The notes below the pieces were generated by a model that was not told where the DNA came from, ran no database searches, and was given only the letters and a program-made list of their open reading frames with translations. The translations under genes were made by a program, and so were the position numbers. This document shows, one piece after another, positions 5,486 to 10,036 of a DNA stretch of 10,036 nucleotides (position 1 is the stretch's first letter; every line of letters begins with the position of its first letter). Location: the NCBI GenBank assembly GCA_027485075.1, contig JAIXRT010000150.1:1-10036 (forward strand). The letters run 5' to 3'. Source of the DNA: Cytophagaceae bacterium (lineage in GTDB: Bacteria > Bacteroidota > Bacteroidia > Cytophagales > Spirosomataceae).

Positions 5486-7978
5486 TTATTTTTTTCTAGT
5501 CGTCTTTTTAGGAGCAGGGGCTGCATCACCTAAGGCAATGCAATCTTCAAGCGTTAAGGAAGCTGGATCTTGGTCTTTAGGAATTTTCACATTGCGCTTC
5601 CCTATTTGAATATAAGGTCCATACATACCATTAACCACCTTAATTGCCGCATTTTCAGGGAATTCTTTGATGAATTTATTGGCTTCCGCATTACGTTTAG
5701 CCAAAATCAATTCAATCGCACGTTCCTGAGTTAAAGAAGTTAAATTATCTGTCTTTCCTAAAGAGACATATTTCCCATTATGTTTTACATAAGGTCCAAA
5801 ACGACCTTTTCCTGTTTCAATTAATTGATCTTCAAAATAACCTAAACCGGCAGATTCAGCGGCAACTTGTGCGGCTTTCATCACCAAAACAGCTTGGTCT
5901 AACTCGATCGTAAATGGATCATTAGGCTCAGGAAGACTGATAAACTTACCATCAAACTTAATATAAGGTCCTAATTTACCAGCACCAATGACCACGGGTT
6001 TGTCCTCTAAGATTCCAATTTCACGAGGTAGTTTTGGTCGGGCCAACAACGCAATGGCTTGTTCTAAACTTAATGTGGCTATCGATTGACTCTTAGCTAG
6101 GTTGGCAAAAACGGGTTTATCTTCTTCACCAGATTCACCCAATTGGACGAATGGGCCAAACTTCCCTAAACGAACAGATATTTTTTTACCTGTTTCTGGA
6201 TCCACGCCTAATTCGCGGCCACCGCCTACGGAACTACGGGAAATGGATTTACTATCTTCAATTGTTTTGTGAAACGAACCATAGAAATCCTTCATCAGTT
6301 TCACCCAAGGTAATTTACCTTTGGCAATATTGTCGAATTCATCTTCCATTTCAGCTGTAAATGTAAAATCGACAACATCCTGGAAATTCTCTACTAGAAA
6401 ATCAGTAACCAACGTACCGATGTGCGTTGGAAAAAGCTTGGCTTTTTCAGTACCCACAATCTCCGTTGCATTGACACCGGATATCTCATCATCCTTTAAG
6501 GTCCATGTTTGAAAAGAACGCTCACGTCCAGCGCGATCTTCTTTTTCAACATAGGCACGTTTAATAATAGTCGAAATAGTAGGAGCGTAGGTAGACGGTC
6601 GGCCGATACCTTTTTCTTCCAAAGCCTTTACTAAACTCGCTTCTGTATAACGAGGTGCAGGACGCGTGAATCGCTCTTGTGCCTTTAACTCATCTAAGGC
6701 TAATACTTGACCAATAGCCAATGGAGGCAACATATCTTTGTTTTCCTCATCATCTTCATCGTCTTTCCCTTCTAAATAAGCCTTCAAGAAACCTTCAAAA
6801 GCGATAACTTCTCCTTGCGCCACCAAAATTTCAGATGCCGTTGAGATTTCAATTTGTGCGGTTGTACGTTCTAAAAGTGCATCAGCCATTTGTGAAGCAA
6901 TTGCGCGCTTCCAAATTAACTCATACAATTTACGTTCCCGAGAATCTCCACCTAAGGTACTTAACGCGAAATCTGTTGGCCGTATAGCCTCGTGAGCCTC
7001 TTGTGCACTATCAGATTTAGTTTTAAACTGTCTGGCATGATGAAACTTTTCGCCATAAGCGTTTTCAATCGCTACTTTGGCTTTATCGCGCGCCTCCTGA
7101 GATAGCATGGTTGAGTCCGTACGCATGTACGAGATTCGACCCGATTCATATAGTTTCTGTGCAATAGACATTGTTGTCGCTACTGCGTAGCCCAACTTAC
7201 GTGAGGCTTCTTGTTGGAGCGTTGATGTGGTAAACGGTGGAGCCGGTGTTTTTTTAGCAGGTTTTGTCTCTAAATTCTTAATAGAGAATTGAGCGCCGAC
7301 ACACTTTTTAAGGAATTCTAACGCTTCACCTTCCGTAGCAAATGCCTTAGAAAGCTCCGCTTTTAATACTTTTTTACCTGGTAGGTCAAATAATGCCGCT
7401 ACTTTAAATGTTGCAGCTGCTTCGTGCTTTTCAATTTCCCGCTCACGGTCAACGATCAAGCGGACAGCAACTGATTGAACTCGACCTGCAGATAGTCCTT
7501 TTTGAACTTTAGACCATAAAACGGGTGATAATTCAAACCCAATTAAACGGTCCATAATTCGACGTGCTTGTTGGGCATTCACTAAATCCATGTCAATTTC
7601 GCGTGGTTGCTCAATTGCTTTTAGGATCGCGGTTTTCGTGATTTCACGAAAAACAATTCGTTTTGTATTGTCTTTTAAATTCAACGCTTCTTTTAAGTGC
7701 CAAGAAATGGCTTCTCCCTCACGGTCGTCGTCCGTTGCTAACCAAACTTCGTCAGATGATTTAGCTAAACTTTTTAACTCTGAAATTACTTTCGTTTTAT
7801 CAGGAGATACTACGTATGTCGGATGAAAATCGTGTTCGATATCGATGGCTTTATCACCTTTGGTAGGTAAATCCCGCACATGACCGAAGGAAGATTTGAC
7901 GATGAAATCTTTACCCAAATAACCTTCTATCGTTTTTGCTTTAGCAGGGGACTCAACAATGACCAAATTTTTTGCCAT
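5486..7978 (-). CDS. topA: DNA topoisomerase I (type IA), TopA
   Basis: TopA relaxes negative supercoils by transient single-strand cleavage through a 5'-phosphotyrosine link. The 830-residue protein begins with a Toprim domain: LVIVESPAKAKTI (5-17, catalytic E9) and TDDDREGEA (82-90, the metal-binding acidic cluster). Next come QARRIMDRLIGFELSP (137-152), SAGRVQS (163-169) and the active-site segment RISYMRTDST (281-290), with Y284 as the nucleophile. EAHEAIRPT (327-335) and GIGRPSTYAP (457-466) are further family blocks. An acidic insert, KDDEDDEENKD, lies at 405-415. The C-terminal 240 residues hold no Cys4 zinc fingers; instead there are four related repeats, each centred on a GP(Y/F) core: FGPF (607), LGPY (669), FGPY (727) and YGPY (785). 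They end in a basic tail, PKKTTRKK. This C-terminal-repeat layout is known in many bacteria. folD follows 6 bp downstream. Confidence 0.97.
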   Translation of the reverse strand: MAKNLVIVESPAKAKTIEGYLGKDFIVKSSFGHVRDLPTKGDKAIDIEHDFHPTYVVSPDKTKVISELKSLAKSSDEVWLATDDDREGEAISWHLKEALNLKDNTKRIVFREITKTAILKAIEQPREIDMDLVNAQQARRIMDRLIGFELSPVLWSKVQKGLSAGRVQSVAVRLIVDREREIEKHEAAATFKVAALFDLPGKKVLKAELSKAFATEGEALEFLKKCVGAQFSIKNLETKPAKKTPAPPFTTSTLQQEASRKLGYAVATTMSIAQKLYESGRISYMRTDSTMLSQEARDKAKVAIENAYGEKFHHARQFKTKSDSAQEAHEAIRPTDFALSTLGGDSRERKLYELIWKRAIASQMADALLERTTAQIEISTASEILVAQGEVIAFEGFLKAYLEGKDDEDDEENKDMLPPLAIGQVLALDELKAQERFTRPAPRYTEASLVKALEEKGIGRPSTYAPTISTIIKRAYVEKEDRAGRERSFQTWTLKDDEISGVNATEIVGTEKAKLFPTHIGTLVTDFLVENFQDVVDFTFTAEMEDEFDNIAKGKLPWVKLMKDFYGSFHKTIEDSKSISRSSVGGGRELGVDPETGKKISVRLGKFGPFVQLGESGEEDKPVFANLAKSQSIATLSLEQAIALLARPKLPREIGILEDKPVVIGAGKLGPYIKFDGKFISLPEPNDPFTIELDQAVLVMKAAQVAAESAGLGYFEDQLIETGKGRFGPYVKHNGKYVSLGKTDNLTSLTQERAIELILAKRNAEANKFIKEFPENAAIKVVNGMYGPYIQIGKRNVKIPKDQDPASLTLEDCIALGDAAPAPKKTTRKK

Positions 7979-8015
7979 TAGATATAATTTACAAGTTGAA
8001 TTTTAGAAAAGATTT

Positions 8016-8049
8016 CAAATATAGAACCTTAAAATGTATTTGTACACAA
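8016..8049 (-). promoter_or_regulatory. Candidate topA-folD promoter
   Basis: On the minus strand an exact match to the Bacteroidota -7 consensus TAnnTTTG reads TATATTTG (8023 down to 8016). A TTG (8049-8047) lies 23 bp upstream, within the loose spacing accepted for the -33 element in Flavobacterium-type promoters. Transcription would start near 8009, leaving a leader of about 30 nt before the topA ATG at 7978. The -33 match is weak, so the call rests mainly on the -7 box and its position. Confidence 0.5.
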
Positions 8050-8302
8050 TTCGAGCGAAAGCACTAAAAAAAAACGCTAAAATTATATTTTGAATGACTA
8101 CTAGCCATTCAACTGTGTGAATTACTTGTATGAAAAATCTAAAGATGACCTAAAAAGGCGAGAGGGAAGTATAAATTAAGTAGCTAAATAATGCTTCGTA
8201 TCCATCTGAAAGCATATTGATTCAAATGCAGCGCGGGAGAAAATCCGAAAAAAGATAAATATTCTAATAAAAAATAAAACTAAGCAAATCAGGTAGTCAA
8301 AA

Positions 8303-8334
8303 TTGGCAATTTTGCTTTGAAACTATTAATTTTG
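8303..8334 (+). promoter_or_regulatory. Candidate aconitase promoter
   Basis: The bases TAATTTTG at 8327-8334 match the Bacteroidota -7 consensus TAnnTTTG exactly, and a TTG at 8303-8305 lies 21 bp upstream, suitable for a -33 element. Transcription would start around 8341, giving a leader of roughly 24 nt before the ATG at 8365. Two further TTTG motifs at 8311 and 8316 lie too close to the -7 box to serve as its -33 partner. Confidence 0.5.
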
Positions 8335-8364
8335 CGAGCAATTTCTTATATAAAAACTATTAAC

Positions 8365-10036
8365 ATGGCCTTTGACATTGAAATGATTAAAGCTGTTTAC
8401 GATAAAATGCCTGCTCGCATTGCTGCGGCACGCGCTTTAACGGGAAAGCCGCTTACGTTAACTGAAAAAATCTTATACAGCCATCTTTGGGAAGGAACTC
8501 CTTCTACAGCACATGAACGTGGTAATTCCTATGTAGATTTTGCTCCAGATCGCGTTGCTATGCAAGATGCGACTGCTCAAATGGCTTTATTGCAATTTAT
8601 GCAGGCTGGTCGGCCACAAGTAGCAGTTCCGTCAACAGTACATTGCGATCACTTAATTGAAGCCAAAATTGCTTCAAAAACGGATTTAGCTGTTGCAGTA
8701 GATAAAAATAAAGAAGTTTACGATTTCTTGTCATCGGTTTCTGACAAATACGGTATTGGTTTCTGGAAGCCAGGTGCAGGTATTATTCACCAAGTAGTTT
8801 TGGAGAATTATGCGTTCCCAGGTGGAATGATGATCGGTACGGATTCACATACAGTAAATGCAGGTGGTTTGGGTATGATCGCAATTGGCGTGGGTGGAGC
8901 AGATGCATGTGATGTCATGGCGGGTTTAGCTTGGGAGTTGAAATTCCCTAAGTTAATCGGTGTTAAATTAACAGGTAAATTAAACGGTTGGACAGCTCCA
9001 AAAGATGTAATCTTAAAGGTGGCTGGCATTTTAACCGTTAAAGGTGGTACGGGATGTGTGGTTGAATACTTCGGAGAAGGCGCAACGTCTATGTCTTGTA
9101 CGGGTAAAGGTACCATCTGTAACATGGGTGCTGAAATCGGCGCAACCACATCTACTTTTGGATATGATGATTCGATGGCGCGTTATTTGCAGTCAACGGG
9201 TCGTGCGGATGTAGCTGCCATGGCAGATCAAGTACGCGAGCATTTAACAGCTGATCCTGAGGTTTACGCAAACCCTGAAAAATACTTTGATCAAGTAATC
9301 GAAATCGATTTAGATACATTAGAACCACATTTGAATGGTCCTTTCACACCAGATTTGGCTACGCCAATTTCTAAAATGAAAGAAATGGCTGAGAAAAACG
9401 GTTGGCCTACGAAAGTGGAAGTTGGCCTAATCGGTTCATGTACCAACTCGTCTTACGAAGATATCGCACGTGCTGCTTCTTTAGCGAAGCAAGTGGCTGC
9501 CAAAGGATTAAAAACTAAAGCACAATTCACGATCACACCTGGTTCTGAATTAGTACGTTATACAATTGAGCGTGACGGTTTTATTGATACTTTCAATACG
9601 ATTGGAGCAACTGTATTCTCGAATGCATGTGGACCATGTATCGGTCAGTGGGCTCGTCCAGGAGCTGAAAAAGGTGAGAAAAACACCATCGTTCACTCTT
9701 TTAATAGAAATTTCGCGAAACGTGCGGATGGCAATCCAAACACATTTGCATTCGTGGCTTCACCAGAAATGGTTACAGCATTAGCGATTGCAGGTGATTT
9801 AACATTCAATCCATTAACGGATACGTTGACAAACGAAAAAGGAGAACATGTTAAATTGGATGCTCCATCAGGAGATGAATTGCCAAAATTAGGATTTGCT
9901 GCAGAAGATGCGGGATATCAAGCTCCGGCAGCTGACGGTTCTGGTGTGCAGGTTAAAGTTTCACCTACCTCAGATCGTTTACAATTATTAGATCCATTCG
10001 CTGCTTGGGAAGGAACTGATATTTCAGGCTTGAAAT
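8365..10036 (+). CDS. acn: Aconitate hydratase, mitochondrial type (runs off the right edge)
   Basis: Aconitase interconverts citrate and isocitrate through cis-aconitate in the TCA cycle, using a [4Fe-4S] cluster. From the ATG at 8365 the frame stays open to the edge of the window, giving 557 residues; the mitochondrial-type family runs to about 750, so the last quarter (the swivelling domain) is missing. The three cluster ligands are visible: C359 in [11 protein letters not shown], and C422 and C425 in [11 protein letters not shown], almost the same numbering as the mature mitochondrial enzyme (358, 421, 424). Other family blocks are [35 protein letters not shown] and [16 protein letters not shown]. 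The sequence resembles eukaryotic mitochondrial aconitase rather than E. coli AcnA or AcnB. No Shine-Dalgarno sequence precedes the start. The gene is divergent from topA and has its own likely promoter. Confidence 0.95.
   Translation, partial: MAFDIEMIKAVYDKMPARIAAARALTGKPLTLTEKILYSHLWEGTPSTAHERGNSYVDFAPDRVAMQDATAQMALLQFMQAGRPQVAVPSTVHCDHLIEAKIASKTDLAVAVDKNKEVYDFLSSVSDKYGIGFWKPGAGIIHQVVLENYAFPGGMMIGTDSHTVNAGGLGMIAIGVGGADACDVMAGLAWELKFPKLIGVKLTGKLNGWTAPKDVILKVAGILTVKGGTGCVVEYFGEGATSMSCTGKGTICNMGAEIGATTSTFGYDDSMARYLQSTGRADVAAMADQVREHLTADPEVYANPEKYFDQVIEIDLDTLEPHLNGPFTPDLATPISKMKEMAEKNGWPTKVEVGLIGSCTNSSYEDIARAASLAKQVAAKGLKTKAQFTITPGSELVRYTIERDGFIDTFNTIGATVFSNACGPCIGQWARPGAEKGEKNTIVHSFNRNFAKRADGNPNTFAFVASPEMVTALAIAGDLTFNPLTDTLTNEKGEHVKLDAPSGDELPKLGFAAEDAGYQAPAADGSGVQVKVSPTSDRLQLLDPFAAWEGTDISGLK

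Larger units (their letters stand above)
7979..8364. other. 386-bp AT-rich divergent spacer between topA and aconitase
   Basis: No convincing gene lies here: the open frames are very short (for example an 8-codon reading from the ATG at 8191), and no tRNA or other RNA fold is recognisable by eye. The ends hold promoter-like boxes for topA (minus) and aconitase (plus). The middle (about 8050-8290) contains two weak dyads: TTGAATG/CATTCAA (8090-8096 and 8106-8112, 9-base loop) and ATGCTT/AAGCAT (8191-8196 and 8210-8215). Both are near what chance would give in AT-rich DNA. The spacer is large next to the 2-6 bp gaps elsewhere, so a regulatory region or a small RNA is possible but not shown. Confidence 0.6.

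Noticed and set aside
382..8049. Shared TTGTGTACA found at 382-390 (plus) and 8041-8049 (minus) in both divergent spacers
   Set aside because: Two 9-base matches in 10 kb are weak evidence; one overlaps the start codon of the DUF2452 gene, the other the putative topA -33 region, so no common position relative to a promoter supports a shared operator.
8808..9149. 113-codon minus-strand open frame opposite aconitase
   Set aside because: It is Pro-rich low-complexity translation antisense to the conserved aconitase core; the plus-strand frame is unbroken through it.

Overview
The window is chromosomal, AT-leaning DNA from a member of the Bacteroidota. The evidence is the protein families (a DUF2452 protein, a short MenE that starts close to its P-loop, a TopA whose tail is built of C-terminal repeats without zinc fingers, a mitochondrial-type aconitase), promoter-like boxes of the TAnnTTTG form, and no strong Shine-Dalgarno sequences before the starts. 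An aerobic, possibly freshwater Cytophagales-type organism is plausible, but the rank below phylum is a guess.

Layout. Positions 1-305 (minus) hold the N-terminal part of menE. An 84-bp divergent spacer follows, and then a tight five-gene plus-strand run at 390-4592: a DUF2452 protein, menB, an EVE-domain protein, a secreted 533-residue protein of unknown function and a class I SAM-dependent methyltransferase. Neighbouring genes in this run overlap by 14 bp or lie 2-3 bp apart, so it reads as one operon. It meets the minus-strand pair topA-folD (7978 to 4589) tail to tail with a 4-bp stop overlap. A perfect 9-bp hairpin inside the end of the methyltransferase gene looks like the terminator for topA-folD. 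A 386-bp AT-rich divergent spacer with promoter-like boxes in both directions separates topA from a plus-strand aconitase gene that runs off the right edge.

How the genes fit together. menE and menB encode consecutive steps of menaquinone synthesis: OSB to OSB-CoA, then to DHNA-CoA. They are transcribed divergently, so the spacer at 306-389 may control both. The other operon members have no obvious link to menaquinone. The EVE protein and the methyltransferase hint at nucleic-acid modification, but only weakly. topA (DNA relaxation), folD (one-carbon folate metabolism) and aconitase (TCA cycle) are housekeeping genes.

I see no RNA genes, mobile elements, CRISPR arrays, phage genes or recognisable defence system. 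The most unusual items are the secreted protein with a tyrosine/glycine/tryptophan-rich segment, the methyltransferase with no ATG/GTG start and no cysteine near its catalytic loop, the terminator-like hairpin inside a coding end, and a perfect inverted repeat just before the operon's first start codon.
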